NCBI GenBank assembly: GCA_038503035.1 | Contig: JAVSML010019015.1 | Location: forward strand, 38,384-102,383 | DNA length: 64,000 nucleotides | Source of the DNA: Crocodylus rhombifer | Taxonomy: Eukaryota; Chordata; Crocodylia; Crocodylidae | Direction of reading: 5' to 3' | Shown: in pieces, positions 44,036 to 55,239 of the stretch | Numbering within the stretch: the first letter of the stretch is position 1 | Layout of the letters: every line of letters begins with the position of its first letter | Translations under genes and position numbers: made by a program | The notes under the pieces: generated by a model | What the model was told of the DNA's origin: nothing | The model's input: only the letters and a program-made list of their open reading frames with translations | Database searches by the model: none

Positions 44036-44474
44036 TACCGCAGAGTTAAGGACATCAGCAAGACCTGGGACCCCTGGGAGCTGGCAGACTCTCTGACCAG
44101 ATATTGAATTCTTTGTGGCATTGAAGACAGTGTGTTATTTTCTGTATCTCCTCTGTGGGATCCCAACTCCTGCTGATCCCTGTTCACAGCTTCATGGGGA
44201 AAGATACTGACCCACTCCTAGCCAGAGAGGAGTGGGTCCTTCTCCAGCATGATGGGGAACCAACAGGGTTCCCAGGCAAATGCAGCAGCAAGTCTTCAGG
44301 AAAATTTGCTACCTCAGAGCTTTGAAATTAAACTTTTGAGAAATTAGTTGCAATGAAAGAAATGCTTATTTTTAGTTTTTGGCCTGACTCCTGCCAGTTT
44401 AGCAGATGCCCAGAGTCATTTCCAGGAAGCAAACGCCCAGCTACTGCTCAAGTCTGAGCACATTTTTTGTTCAG

Positions 44475-44486
44475 GAAAGTGAAACT
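44475..44486 (+). promoter_or_regulatory. ISRE/IRF-like motif upstream of the TRIM pseudogene
   Basis: GAAAGTGAAACT, 28 bases before the former start codon, matches the IRF-type GAAA(G/C)TGAAA consensus. Its place relative to the ATG is the same as at 11256. Confidence 0.4.
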
Positions 44487-44514
44487 AACCCTGTCACTCC
44501 TTCCCCTCAGAGCC

Positions 44515-44790
44515 ATGGCCACAGAGAACCATGTAAAAAAACTCCAGGGTGAAGCAAACTGCTCTGTCTGCTTGGAGTCCTTCAAGGATCCAGTGATGAT
44601 CATGGGGTGTGCGCACAACTTTGGTTGAGTCTGCATCACTCAGTGCTGAGAGGGGGCTGAGACAGACATTACCTGATCTAAGTGTAGGGAGATCTTTCCC
44701 CAGAGGAATCTTGGCCTGAGTACCATGTACACCAAGCTCACACTGCAGCCCGTAAAGGAGGCTGCTCCCCTCCCAGCAGTTCAATGTAAG
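44515..44790 (+). pseudogene. TRIM RING exon pseudogene
   Basis: Starts MATENHVKKLQGEANCSVCL and keeps ESFKDPVMIMGCAHNF, then a C is Gly (TTTGGT), followed by TGA stops at two further RING positions and in the CPxC region. The B-box is reduced to a few codons before a GTAAGT. Intron-1-like sequence follows (44865-45020). Confidence 0.78.
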
Positions 44791-45194
44791 TGGATGACAG
44801 TCCAGGTTGGGCTGTATGGCTGGGTTTGGATAAGCTCCCTTTAACTTTGGATCTTTCTTTCCCACACCTACTGCTGTAACTGTCAAGCTGTTTTTGTGAG
44901 AGGGTTTGTGCACACAGCTGTGCTGTAAGAAGGGGAGAGACTGTCTCCTTTATGCAGAAGGCCTCAAAATGCTTGTGTGATTAAATCCTTCTGTTACAAA
45001 GCAAATGAGGCACTGGAGCTGCTCCCCACGTGTGTGAACAAAACACACGTAACAATTGAACCATTCTCAAATGTCACTTTTTGGGAACTGATTCAAAATT
45101 GTCTGAAATGCTGTGGCTCCACACCAGGGCATGGGAGTGAGCTCCCAGGTCAGAAGGTCTCCCAGTGGGTGATGATAAGGCTAGATAGTATCTG

Positions 45195-45397
45195 TGTGGC
45201 AGGCCAGTAGGGGGCGCTCCTGCATTGAGCCGCCCACCTCCCCGTGCCCTACCACCTTCCAGGCTCTGAGTGCCTCCCTAGGCGTGTCTTACGTCCGGCC
45301 GACCCCCTTCCTGGAGCATACTCGCTAGCCTGGGGGGTGGTCGGGTGTAGGGAGGTGGGCGGCTCAACACAGGAGCACCCCCTACTGGCCCACCACA
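45195..45397. repeat. Palindromic 5' LTR-like segment
   Basis: Left arm 45195-45264 (TGTGGCAGGCCAGTAGGGGG, then TTGAGCCGCCCACCTCCC) is inverted at about 45330-45397 (GGGAGGTGGGCGGCTCAA, then CCCCCTACTGGCCCACCACA). About 70-base arms, a 65-base spacer, TG…CA ends. Confidence 0.8.
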
Positions 45398-45399
45398 TG

Positions 45400-45417
45400 T
45401 GGTGGGAGAAGTGGGGT
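45400..45417 (+). other. Candidate primer-binding site
   Basis: TGGTGGGAGAAGTGGGGT starts two bases after the CA that ends the 5' LTR-like segment; a TGG start fits pairing with a tRNA CCA end. The tRNA was not identified. Confidence 0.45.
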
Positions 45418-45535
45418 CTGAATACCCTGCTGTATTACAGGCATAATTTGGGAAGAGGAATAGAGTCACTGAAATCCCTTGAGCAAACAATTTCTAACAT
45501 GGCATCAGGTCGACTGGATAGTGTAGATAGCCAGG

Positions 45536-46010
45536 ATGGCGGACGAGTATGTCCAAATGACTGTGCCCGAATTAAAAGAACTAGCGAGAGGGAGAGGCCT
45601 TCAAGTGAAGAAAGGGCTAAAGAAAGAAGAACTGATTAAACTCCTGAGTGACAATGACTCAGCCACAGAGCCACCTTCACGTATGCCAACTCCTGAGTCC
45701 TCCCCAGAATCACATCCCCACATGCCAAGTCCACAGCCCTCCGAGGGATCACCCCCTACAGAGGAGCGCTGGAGGTACCAGATGCAAGTAGAAGCTGAAG
45801 AGCGGGAGCGAGAGTGAGAGAGCAAGCGCAAGTATGAGCTGGAGTTGAAAAAGATGAAGCTGGAGGTCCAGCATGAGCAGAAGCGCAAGAAGGCACAGCT
45901 GGAGCTGAAAAAGATGGAGCAGGAGGAGAAAAGGATGGAGCTGGAGGCAAAAAGGATGGAGCGGGAGGCCCAGCGTGAAGAGGCCCAATGCAAGCACACT
46001 TGTATCCATA
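45536..46010 (+). pseudogene. Gypsy gag N-terminal part
   Basis: Open from MADEYVQMTVPELKELARGR (a SAP-like start: LKELARGRGLQVKKGLKKEE) through a Ser/Pro-rich linker (PTPESSPESHP) to a stop (TGA) at 45815-45817, after which the same frame continues as a Lys/Glu coiled coil (YELELKKMKLEVQ, ELKKMEQEEKRMELEAKRME). This SAP plus coiled coil start is typical of a group of vertebrate Gypsy gag proteins. Capsid and pol are missing. Confidence 0.7.
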
Positions 46011-46062
46011 GCTCTGTAAAGCTACGGGTCCAAGCTTTTAAAGGCATTGGGGAGGGGGGAAG

Positions 46063-46496
46063 TGTGGCAGGAAGCCACCTTTGTTTCTCCCCAAAATCTC
46101 TGCCCTGTGACAATGTGATTAGGATGGGCCCAGCAGAGGAGACGCACCTTTACCCTATCCCTTTAGGTAACCTGAGCTGGCTACAGTCCTGAGGGAGGGG
46201 GGACACCTGCTCTCTCTGCCTTGTGACTGGTATCGGCTACCTGGGTGAGGGGCATCTACCTGGGGGGCTAGAGTCTGCCCGGCAACTAGTGATGTATTTC
46301 AAATTGGTTGGCCAACAGCCAACCGGAGCTGGCCTCCACTGGACCAGGTGAATGAAGTCACAGGGGCTATATAAGTTAAGACTGCCCAGGAGGAGGGGGC
46401 AGCAGCCATGCAGGGGACTCAGACATGGAGAGGAGCTTTACCATCTGAAACTGGCTCTCTCCCCCAAAACTCACAAGGGAAGAACGGCCTGCCACA
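46063..46496 (+). mobile_element. Gypsy 3' LTR
   Basis: 434 bases, TGTGGCAGG…CCTGCCACA, preceded by the purine tract GGGGAGGGGGGAAG. A TATA-like CTATATAA lies at 46368-46375. Confidence 0.72.
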
Positions 46497-46734
46497 ATCT
46501 GCACCCACCTTTTGGTGGTCTTAAGGGGTAGGTGACCATTGCCTGGGGGCATTTTCATTTTTTTTTCTTTAACCTTTTCTCTTAAACATGAGTTCAGAAA
46601 ACCTCAGTAGTCCCCAGATGACCAAAGTCTTACTTGACTAGGGGATAGGGAGAGGGGTGTTGCTTGGACCCATGCTTTTTGGTTGCCAAAGGCTGTAGGG
46701 GCATGCTGAGGGGCTGAGATTCAATAGGGAGTGA

Positions 46735-47440
46735 GGACACCACTGATTGTTAGGAAAAGAGCTTTTATTGAGCAAGCAGGTCTTTGAAAAAAGTGCCAGC
46801 TGGGGTAGGATTTCTTTCTATTTCTATTTCTTGCTCTATCTGACTCTCTGACCTGTGATGAACTGGTGGCCAAGGCCCAATCAGGGTCATCTGGGTGCTG
46901 GCATCTTCTGTCCCTGAATACTGGCACACTGATGGTTCTCCTCCACAATTGCTTCTGCTTAACAGTCGACCTTCAGTTGTAACTAAGTCCTTCATGGCTC
47001 CTTAGCCCAACAACATCTTGGACTTCGGCCTTTTGCTGCTCTTCCATTTGGCTTCTGGGTGGTTGAACCTGGACTGTCACCTCTAAGTAGGAGGCCTCAG
47101 GTTTCTGTGTCCTCTGTTGTAACATGCTGCCTGTCTGGCTTGATGTTTTCTTAGACTTCTGTGTATTGTGTGCTCCCCTCCATCAGATTGCAGCAGGCTG
47201 TCCCTCATGGTAAGCACATCCTGATTCTTCACCCCAGCAATGTCTGGGCAGGGTTACTGTCAAGTCCCTGAGAGGGTGTAGTGAGACGGTCCAAATCCAA
47301 CAAAACCAAATAAAGATCCTGTCCTATCCTTTTTGCCATTTCTATTTGTCTTTTGGTCACTTTGACAGCTAATTCTGCCTTCCCATTGCTTTCTAGGCAC
47401 CCTGGGGAAGGAGCCTTGTGCTCAAATTCCAATTTTCTGT
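46735..47440 (-). mobile_element. Ty3/Gypsy integrase C-terminal relic
   Basis: Minus strand 47432-47229 codes ESNGKAELAVKVTKRQIEMA then DLYLVLLDLDRLTTPSQGLD and NPAQTLLG, the region after the catalytic Glu in Gypsy integrases. Further on (47000-46765) lies MKDLVTTEGRLLSRSNCG, which may be the C-terminal tail, then frameshifts. Opposite orientation to the element at 45195. Confidence 0.66.
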
Positions 47441-47481
47441 TAAATCTTTTGGATTCCTTTGCAGTATATTATGGCCCATGG

Positions 47482-47564
47482 TCTAAAAGCTGCTGTGCTT
47501 GATCTGCCAAGAGTCCCAGGCACACCAAGCTTCCAACCAGGAGGCTGCCCAGTAGTGCAAAGTG
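47482..47564 (+). pseudogene. TRIM B-box remnant
   Basis: Codes LLCLICQESQAHQASNQEAA then a stop where TRIM-2 has LEQYK; aligned with ICLICRESRLHRDHN…EALEQYK. It is followed by the intron-1 block (CTCCCACAGCTACTGCTATAA at 47639). Confidence 0.58.
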
Positions 47565-47764
47565 CAGGGATGCTGGTCTGGGTCTGGTTAGAGAGCTGGG
47601 TTTGACTTATAATCCCTTCTAGTGCTGGATCTTTCTCTCCCACAGCTACTGCTATAACTGTCTTACTGCACTTAATAGTGCTGTCTCTGTGGCAGGGTCT
47701 GCACATATAGCTGTGCTATAATGAAGTATCAAATCCTTCTGCCTCCAAGAGTCATAGGTCATGT

Positions 47765-48927
47765 ATGCATGATCCAGGCAGCATTATTGGTTGTGGGGTG
47801 GGGAAAAGACTCCCCATTATACATTCATGTGGGAAATGTACATTAGAGGGACAGAGATAAATCTGAAGTGGTGTCAATTTATAAACATAAGTGCGAAATG
47901 TTGTAACTCAAAACATTGTAAGTCGAGGACTGCCTGTATTTAGTTGGTCTAATAAAAGATACGCACATACACACAGACACCCCCTGCCCCCCTGCAGCTC
48001 TCTGCCCTCTCCCTCCCCATCTCCCCCGGCAGCTGCCCACAACTCAGTCTCACNNNNNNNNNNGTCCCAGCCCAGCTCTGCCCCCTCTCCCGCAGGCATG
48101 GCGGGGCTCTTCAGGCATGACTCTGGCCTTGCCCCAGCCCCTCCCAACCCCATTGGTGGAGCAGGGGTCCTGCTTCTAGCTGCCAGGGAAGCAAATGTGA
48201 AAGCTGCAGTTTTAAACTTGGAGCTGAAAATGGGCTCAGTGTTTAAAACTGTGGCTTTACTTCCCTGCTGGGGAGGATGCTGGCTGCATTGGGCCCCTTG
48301 GCTGAGGGCCCCTTGCAGCTGCAGGTTTTACATGCATGGATGGGTCAGCCCTGAGCAGAGTCTCTCCTTCCTCCAGCCTTAGAGAAACAAGATCTGAGAG
48401 GGGAGGAGGATCTGAAATGCCCATGACAATCAGAAACAGGAGGCATTCATGTGGGAACTGGGACATTAGAGGGACAGAGAGAGCATTGCTGCTCTAGTCC
48501 AGCAGTTAGGGGACACAGTTGGCACCTCTGATTACACAGCTTTGAGTCAGTGGCTGACCTGCAAAGATACAGCTCTCTGTACCTGGACCAGAGACATCCA
48601 CCAGCATAAGGAATCCAGTACCATCCCCTTCTCAACTGATCGAACTTCCAACAAGAACATCCTGTTTCCTGGCTTGGATGTTCAGCCTTCTGCATAAACA
48701 CATGTGGATTTGCATCCCACAGTGGAATTTGTCCTTGTCAGTGTCACTGTTGTACTCCTCTATGAGGCTGGTTGGGTCTGGATGTTTCTCAGGTCACAGC
48801 AAGGGTAGTGACCTCATAGGGACCTGTATTAACCCTCATAAGCTGCCATAATCATTTCCACAGCACAAAATGACCATATCTGGCAGCAGCACCATCAGGC
48901 ACAATGGGTGAGTTGCCTCCTAAACCA
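47765..48927. other. No gene seen; contains an assembly gap
   Basis: 10 N at 48054-48063. The flanks of the gap are C-rich (CCCCCTGCCCCCC). No coding exon or bounded element recognised. Confidence 0.4.
48054..48063. other. Assembly gap (10 N)
   Basis: Ten N bases in a CT-rich stretch. Confidence 0.99.
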
Positions 48928-49463
48928 AGGGCATCAAAGGTATGGCCTGCAGGCCAGATCCAGCTCATAGAACCCCATCATCCAGGCTACATGGACTGGA
49001 CTGGTCCCAGTCATAGCATGCACTGACACTGTACACTGCACACAGCATGTGGAGCCTTTCTGGCACGTTCTGCACACATGGGGCTGGTCTGGGGGGTATA
49101 CTGCACTAGGTGGGTGGGGCCTGGCTGAACACAGTGCCCATGCTGGACCGGCCCTGCATGCTGGATCCAGGACCAGTATGGGTTGGGCCCATACTCTAGC
49201 TGCATGTGCTGAATCCAACATACATGGCCAGTCTTGAACAGGCACCAGGTGTAGCACATACCCTAAACTGGCCCTGTGCAATGTGTACAATGTATGCTCT
49301 GAATCCACCCCGAACAGGGAGATGAGGCCAGGGTGGGGCTGGAGCTGGCCTGCTCACTGCAAGCAGCACATGGGGCCAGTCCAGAGTGTCTGCTGCACAT
49401 AGTGTCTATACCAGCCCAGCCCTGGGGCTGTCTTTAGGGCTCAATGAGTGTGAAACCACTACC
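48928..49463. mobile_element. hAT-like TIR element, GTGTCAAA type, 536 bases
   Basis: CTAAACCA flanks both sides (48920-48927, 49464-49471), an 8-bp duplication. The left end AGGGCATCAAAGGTATGGCC and the right end GAGTGTGAAACCACTACC are degraded inverted ends. Inner sequence is a loose TGCACACAGCATGTGG-like repeat, not coding. Related to 29344-29760. Confidence 0.75.
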
Positions 49464-49742
49464 CTAAACCAAAAACTATACAGCTGAATGCACACAGAAC
49501 TCAGGTGGGAGGGGGGAAGTTAAAATTAGGCTGGTAATTTGTCACTGCACTCAGTAGTGCCCATTAGTCCAGCCAAAGCACCAGTGGAGAACAGCACAGC
49601 ATGCACTGAAGCTTAGCCTGGGGCATGTTTGCCTTGTAGCTAGGGCCAGTGACAGGCTGAGTCTACACTGTTTCCACAAAGCCCTCAGGAAAGTCCATGA
49701 GCTCTCCATGGTCCTGACCTCCCGTCTCTCTGCCTGCTGCAG

Positions 49743-49946
49743 AAAGGGAATGACGCGGAGAGGCTGGGGGTTGTCTGAACTCCAGCCCTGCATCATGAAG
49801 GACCAAAGGCACCTCCTGCTAGCCCAGAGAGAATGTGAAAAGGCAGCGGGAAGATAGGTGTGCACTTTCTGTGAATATTTTGCTTTTCTATAGCATGATC
49901 AGAGAGATGGAGGGCGTGACAGCAAGCAGCAAATGAATTCCTGCAG
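49743..49946 (+). pseudogene. TRIM coiled-coil exon remnant
   Basis: After CTGCTGCAG comes AAAGGGAATGACGCGGAGAG, then CACCTCCTGCTAGCCCAGAG, aligned with exon 3 of TRIM-1 (…GCCTCCTGCTGGCCCA…). It ends AATTCCTGCAG|GTGACA, like both intact exon 3 donors. Frame is broken by a TGA and an unrelated middle (about 49850-49900). Confidence 0.62.
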
Positions 49947-50817
49947 GTGACATGCATCATCCTCTGGGCCCCCTGCCCAGGGAAGGAAAAGTTCCTTAAA
50001 CATGAGTTTGGTGAATAACTGTCTCCAGAACTTGGCAGCTGTTTGTTGAAGTTGGACACTGATAGCAAAGTGAGACCCCTGCAGAACAGCCCCTCTCACC
50101 CAAGCATTTGCAGTCAGGAGTGTGTAGAACACATCCCCAAGGCCCTCACAGCCTTACTCCAAATAATCCATCTTGAGAAGAATTAAGACATTCTCCAAAG
50201 CAAGTGCATCACCAGGGAACTGACTGCCTCAGGATCCTGGGCCTGGAGCCTGGCCATGTTACCTCTAGGCCACAGGGGGACAATCCTGTCCAGGTCTGTG
50301 TAGTTAAAAACCTTTCACCTCCAGATGAGGGATGGGAGCCATGTCTGAGGTGAGATACATAGACAGGAAACTCTCAGCCTAGTTCCAAATAAGGTCATTC
50401 CTTAAAGGAAAGCCCTTCACCCCCAGCAGTGTGGAACCACACTGGCCCTCAGAGCTGAAAGGTCAAAGTGTAGTTACAGGCCATGAAAACTGTCTTGACA
50501 TCCCCTCCCATCTTGTCTGTGGTGCAGAGGTGCATAGAGTAAACAGCACCTGCCTGAGGACACCTGTCCAGGCATTTCCTGTGCTGTACCTGGCCTGATG
50601 CTGGAATAACCAGGGGAGCTGAAATAAACCATGAGTCACAGAAATAAACAATCTGGTTTGCTTCTGATGCAGATGATGGAGAGTTTCCTTGAATTGGTAA
50701 CTGGTGGGGATTTTTCAATCAAACTATTGCTCTAAGACAGACTCAGAGGAAATTCCAAGCTAAGAGGCAAGGAAGGGAGTTGTGTCTCTGTAACACTTGG
50801 AGGGAGGAGATTCAGGC
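49947..50817. other. No gene seen
   Basis: Could be decayed TRIM intron; no exon 4 to 7 remnant was found by eye. Confidence 0.35.
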
Positions 50818-51819
50818 TAGGGCTGTGTGAAGTTTCAGAAGGTGATTTGATTCGGAGGAGATTCGACCTAATTTGGTGGCCAAATCTGAATTGAATCAGG
50901 GGACCAATTTAAAGGTCTGAATCAATTCAAAGCTCTCTGAATCTTCAGAAAAGATTGGGAGAGCTTTGATGATTCGGGCAGTCCCCAGTGGCTACAACAG
51001 GGAGCTGCAGCCAGCTTGGAGCTGGTAAGTACTAGGGACAGGGACAGGGGACTGGGGGGGAGGGAGTGGACCATGGGAGGGCCCCTGCCAGCCCCCCCAA
51101 CCCCTCCCCTGGTCTCCCAGCCTCCCCCAACCCTCACCCACTCCCTGAGCCCCTGCATGTGTGCCCCGCCTGCCCCAGCTCCCAGCATTTAAAAAAAAAA
51201 CAACAGTGCTCACTGGGTGCTGCCGGGCACGGGGTGATTCCTGCTGCCTCCCACTGCCCCATGCTGCATAGAGGGGGCTCTTCATGAGCCGCCTGACCTC
51301 CCGCTCACTCCCCTAGCCCCCCATGGGTACCTCACCCAGGCCAGCTCTGGCCCTTTAAAAAAACAAAAACAGAGAAAAGCCCCAGGACTCATCATTTCTG
51401 CAATGGTCCCAGGTCTTTGGGGGCTTGTGCAGAGCCCCCCACAGGGTGCAAGGTAGTGGGAGGCAGCAGGGATCACCCCCCACCGGCAGGAGTGGTGAGT
51501 CCCTGGGCTTTTCTGGTTTTTTGTTTTTTTCTTAAAGTTGCCCCTGGTGGGGCACCCATGGGGAGGGTGGGGGAGTGAGGAGGGATTGGGGGGCTCATGG
51601 CAGAGCCCCATGCAGTGTGGGGCAGTGGGAGGCAGCAGGGATCACCCCCCCACACCCAGCAGCACCCAGTGAGCCGGGCTGGGGGGCATGGACCTGGCCT
51701 GGCTGATTTGGAGGTCCGGCCAAATCGATTCAGGACAGTGATTCGACTCACCAAATTAGATCACCGTCCCCCAAATCGACCGACTCTGAAGCGAATACTA
51801 GCTGCTTCACACAGGCCTA
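50818..51819. mobile_element. hAT-like foldback element, copy 5
   Basis: Ends TAGGGCTGTGTGAAG and CTTCACACAGGCCTA with a perfect 8-bp duplication ATTCAGGC (50810-50817, 51820-51827). Interior like that of 24232-25327: ATTCGG-rich shoulders, then GC-rich blocks in both orientations (51220-51285 inverted at 51420-51490 and repeated at 51595-51665) with oligo-A/T runs. Confidence 0.86.
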
Positions 51820-51827
51820 ATTCAGGC

Positions 51828-53690
51828 CTATTATCCTGCATTTTCTTATATACCACACATCCCCAAATAAGAAACATGCCTTATCTTTTCAAGAGAGAGA
51901 ATGTAGAGAGAAAGTGGAAAAAAAGATTTGCCCAGTCATGGCTGATTGCGTGAAGCATCTCATTTACCTTCAGCCAGCTCAAGAGCTTCTTCAGGTGAAA
52001 GCTATGGTATAAACCCTCAGGTATAAACCCCGAAGCTACTGCCAGTTCCTTAGCAGCTGTGAGAGGGTTAATGGTGGTGAGAGGGACTCCGCTCCTGGTG
52101 CTTGCTGGGCCAGAGCGAAGTACCAGCCGTCTTGGCAGCTATTAGAGCACTGTGTCTCCCTGCTTCTGTTCCCTCTATGTTTCTATTTCAATGGAGAAAA
52201 AACAGCTATCCCCCTTTAGATGCACCCCAATTTTGGAGGGCTAATTTTGGGGGGAAAGATGCATGTGATACGTGAATATATATGATATAGCTTTCCTCAA
52301 CAGAAAGACCTGAGTATTTCTCTCCTCCTCTCACTGTTTTTATCATAACTAAATATACAGTTATGTTAAATTATAGTGGAGATGTTGTCATGAGTGTAAC
52401 ACCATGAACCCACACTCTTTTACTCATCAAAACTAAGGTGAATTATAAGATGGCAGCTTTGCTCCCTAGGGGTTAAAGTGGCAAGGGCACTGCAGCATCT
52501 CAACATGTCTCCAGTGCTATGAATTTGAGCCTCACTGCAGGCTCATGCCTAAATCCTCCCTGAGTTAACCCAGGTGTGAATGGATACCTGGTGATTCAGA
52601 CTGAGGAGTCAATAGGCAGCCAAATATGTTGCTAGCTACACTGCTTCTTGGTTTGCCAATGGCAGAAGGAACTGTCTTGCCTTAGGCAGGCAAGCCAGTG
52701 CTGCCAGTTTAACTCAGTCATGTACTGGAAGCCAGTGCAGTAACTTGAACCAACAGCAGGAGCTTTAGTCATGTGTGAAACAGTGGGGGAGCTTAACAGT
52801 CCAAAAGGCTTGGTACGGACTCTGCTACACAGATCTCCTTCATATGGGAACTACTGAGGTGTTACAGTGATGGGCACTGTATAGAGCCCTGTAAGAGAGG
52901 AAGGCTCTATGGTTGCAATGGGAGGTTATGGCTACAAACAGTGCATGCCTATTGTCTAGGCACAAAACTAAGGATTCCTGCTGAGTAGGCCTAATCTAGC
53001 TAAGGATTTCAGCATGTGAGTGGCCCCAACAATACAACAGCATGTGCTTAAACATAAGCACTTGCTTAAGGGCCATTTTTCTAGCAGGGGTGGCCAAATT
53101 GCTGTACGCATACCATAAGTGGGACAGACAATGTAGTGGCAGATATGGCAGGAAGCAGAAAGTAAAGCAGCAGACTAGACAGAGATCACAGGGCAGGGAG
53201 CAGAAGGCAGATCAGCATATTAAGAAGGGAAGGGGTTCACAGTGCACTCAGGGAGAGTGTGGGCCAATTTGTGGAACATACCAAAAAAGTTGCTTCCCCC
53301 CCTCCAGCCATAAGTCATGCCACAGGTAAAAGGAACAGAGATGCGGGCACTGCTAGTGCCCTGCCACTGCAATGACAGAAATAATTGGGTATATCTGTTC
53401 AAAGATCCCTAGGACAAGGACCATGTCCTCATACTAAAGAGGATTTAAAAGCCTCCACAGACCTTGCCAATTGGACATAGGGGGAAAATTCCACCCTGAT
53501 CCCAAATTTGGCAGTTGGTTTGACCCTCAGTGGAAAAGCAAAACCCTCTAACCAAGGACCTCTGAGTTTGCTAAGTACTGACAGGAGCATCAGCTTATCC
53601 CACTCAAAAACTATCAGCCCTAGCATTGACTAATTCCCCAGTACTTCTGAAAAAGGTGAAATCCTTCCTCTCCCCCCAGAAGCCAATAGC
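51828..53690. other. No gene seen
   Basis: Ordinary-looking intergenic DNA; no exon, LINE domain or bounded inverted repeat that I can support. Confidence 0.4.
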
Positions 53691-53691
53691 T

Positions 53692-53932
53692 AGTTACTAC
53701 TGCACAGTAGCTCTTTAGTCCTGTGCAGTAGCAGCATCAGGCACTAACCATGACACAATGCTACTGCGCAGTAGTAATGAGCTGCTGTGCAGTAGTAACA
53801 AGCTCCTGGGAAGTAAGCATCACTAGGCAACTGATTTCTGTGCAGTCATTTAGTAGCTGGTTATGCAAGCACTAAATGACTGCGCAGTAACAACTGTGCA
53901 ATCAGCATCTCTTGTAGACACGGCCAGTGATC
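53692..53932. repeat. CACAGTAG-rich MITE-like repeat
   Basis: TGCACAGTAG, TGTGCAGTAG, TGCGCAGTAG and CTGTGCAGTAGTAA recur on both strands, and CATTTAGTAGCTGGTTATGC with CACTAAATGACTG folds back. The right end TCTTGTAGACACGGCC looks like a TCTACA-type terminus; the left end is not seen. Confidence 0.45.
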
Positions 53933-54039
53933 AGTGCAATCCCAGAGTTTGAGAATGCCTGTGGACTGGTCCCTCTCCAACCCCTAGGGGGAGGCCTTGT
54001 CTTGCATCTGAGAAGGCCAACTCTTCAGTCTCCCTCTGA

Positions 54040-54690
54040 CTCATCCCTACCTTACTATATGGAGCTAAGACGTGAATAACTCGGACAATGTACAGGAGAC
54101 ACCTCAAATCACTGGAGAAGTACTATCAATGCTGCCTGCAGAAGAACTTTTTAATTCAGTGGGAAGACCGATGCACCAACATCAGTGTCCTCCCACAAAC
54201 AAACACCACAAGCAACAAGGTGATGATCATCTGACATCAACTTTGCTGGGATGGCCTCATCATATAGATGTCTGACTCCACACTCCAGAAGCAAATTTTA
54301 TTCTTCCGGCTCAGTCAAGGCCTATACCCAAGAGGAGCACAGAGAAAGTGCTTCAAGGATGCCCTGCAGGCTAATTTGAAAAAATGCACCATTGACATCA
54401 AGTCATGGGAGACTATCACTCAGGACCACCCCAAATAGACGAAGAGTGTTGTAAGGATCTTAGTACTTTGAAACCTCATGGCCACAACTGGAGATGGCAA
54501 TGTGGGAGTGGCAGAAACAGCATGTTGTGGATTGAACCAAGAATCCAGAGCCACCCACCCCACATGGAAACAGGTGCCAGAGCTGTAATAGAACCTGTCA
54601 ATCCTGGATTGGCTTTGTCATCCATCTTCAGACCCCAAGATAAGGCAGACATGGGAGACAATCATCCTTAACTGTGAGGGATTGTTGATG
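54040..54690 (+). mobile_element. LINE C-terminal relic, non-CR1
   Basis: Translation gives YRRHLKSLEKYYQCCLQKNF, IQWEDRCTNISVL, LCWDGL…MSDSTLQKQILFF and RGAQRKCFKDALQANLKKCT. This order is that of the C-terminal region of a widespread non-LTR retrotransposon group (…GH..RM…P…GERxRGxxxxR(F/Y)KD…LK), but I cannot name the clade safely. Two stops break it. Confidence 0.5.
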
Positions 54691-55239
54691 ATGACTCATC
54701 CCCTCCCACTTATTTCTGCAGGGCCATGCCTCTATCATTCTCTCAGTATGCCACCTCCCTCAGCACATTTTGGCCTAAGGTGAAAGCCCCCTCATAGCTA
54801 TAGCTATTCTAGCACCATCATTTACTATGTCAGAAACAGGGAGGACCCTTGAGTGGTCAACAGTGATTGGAATTCACATCCCCCTGCAAAGCCAGAGAAC
54901 AACCCAGCTCCGCCATCCAGCTTTTAAGGACGGAGGCTTTGGTTCTAGTGACTAATCAATAAAGGGCATGTTATAATCAGGTGCACTTCTTTTTTCCCAT
55001 ATGACAGAATTAGCAACAGTTCCTTACCCCTGTCCACAAACCTGAACTGGATATTGACCCAAATTCTGAAAATGCTTCCCCTGCTACTGGAAAAGGTGGA
55101 AAAATTAGGGCTGCTCTTGGTGCTTGGTGTAGCTCTTCCTCCACTTCACCAATAGATGGCAGAAGAGTGCAGAGGAAGCCCTAAGCCAACATGAGCGTTC
55201 TTGATAGAGGGAGTCTGGCTAGGACCTTTGAAAACCAGA

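Larger units (their letters stand above)
45195..46496 (+). mobile_element. Short Ty3/Gypsy element with unlike ends
   Basis: Bounded by ATCTG on both sides (45190-45194, 46497-46501). It has a 5' LTR-like part (45195-45397), a primer-binding-like site (45400), gag (45536-46010), a purine tract (46049-46062) and a 3' LTR (46063-46496). Pol is missing. The two terminal parts share TGTGGCAGG but nothing beyond it, so the element is composite or rearranged. Confidence 0.72.
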
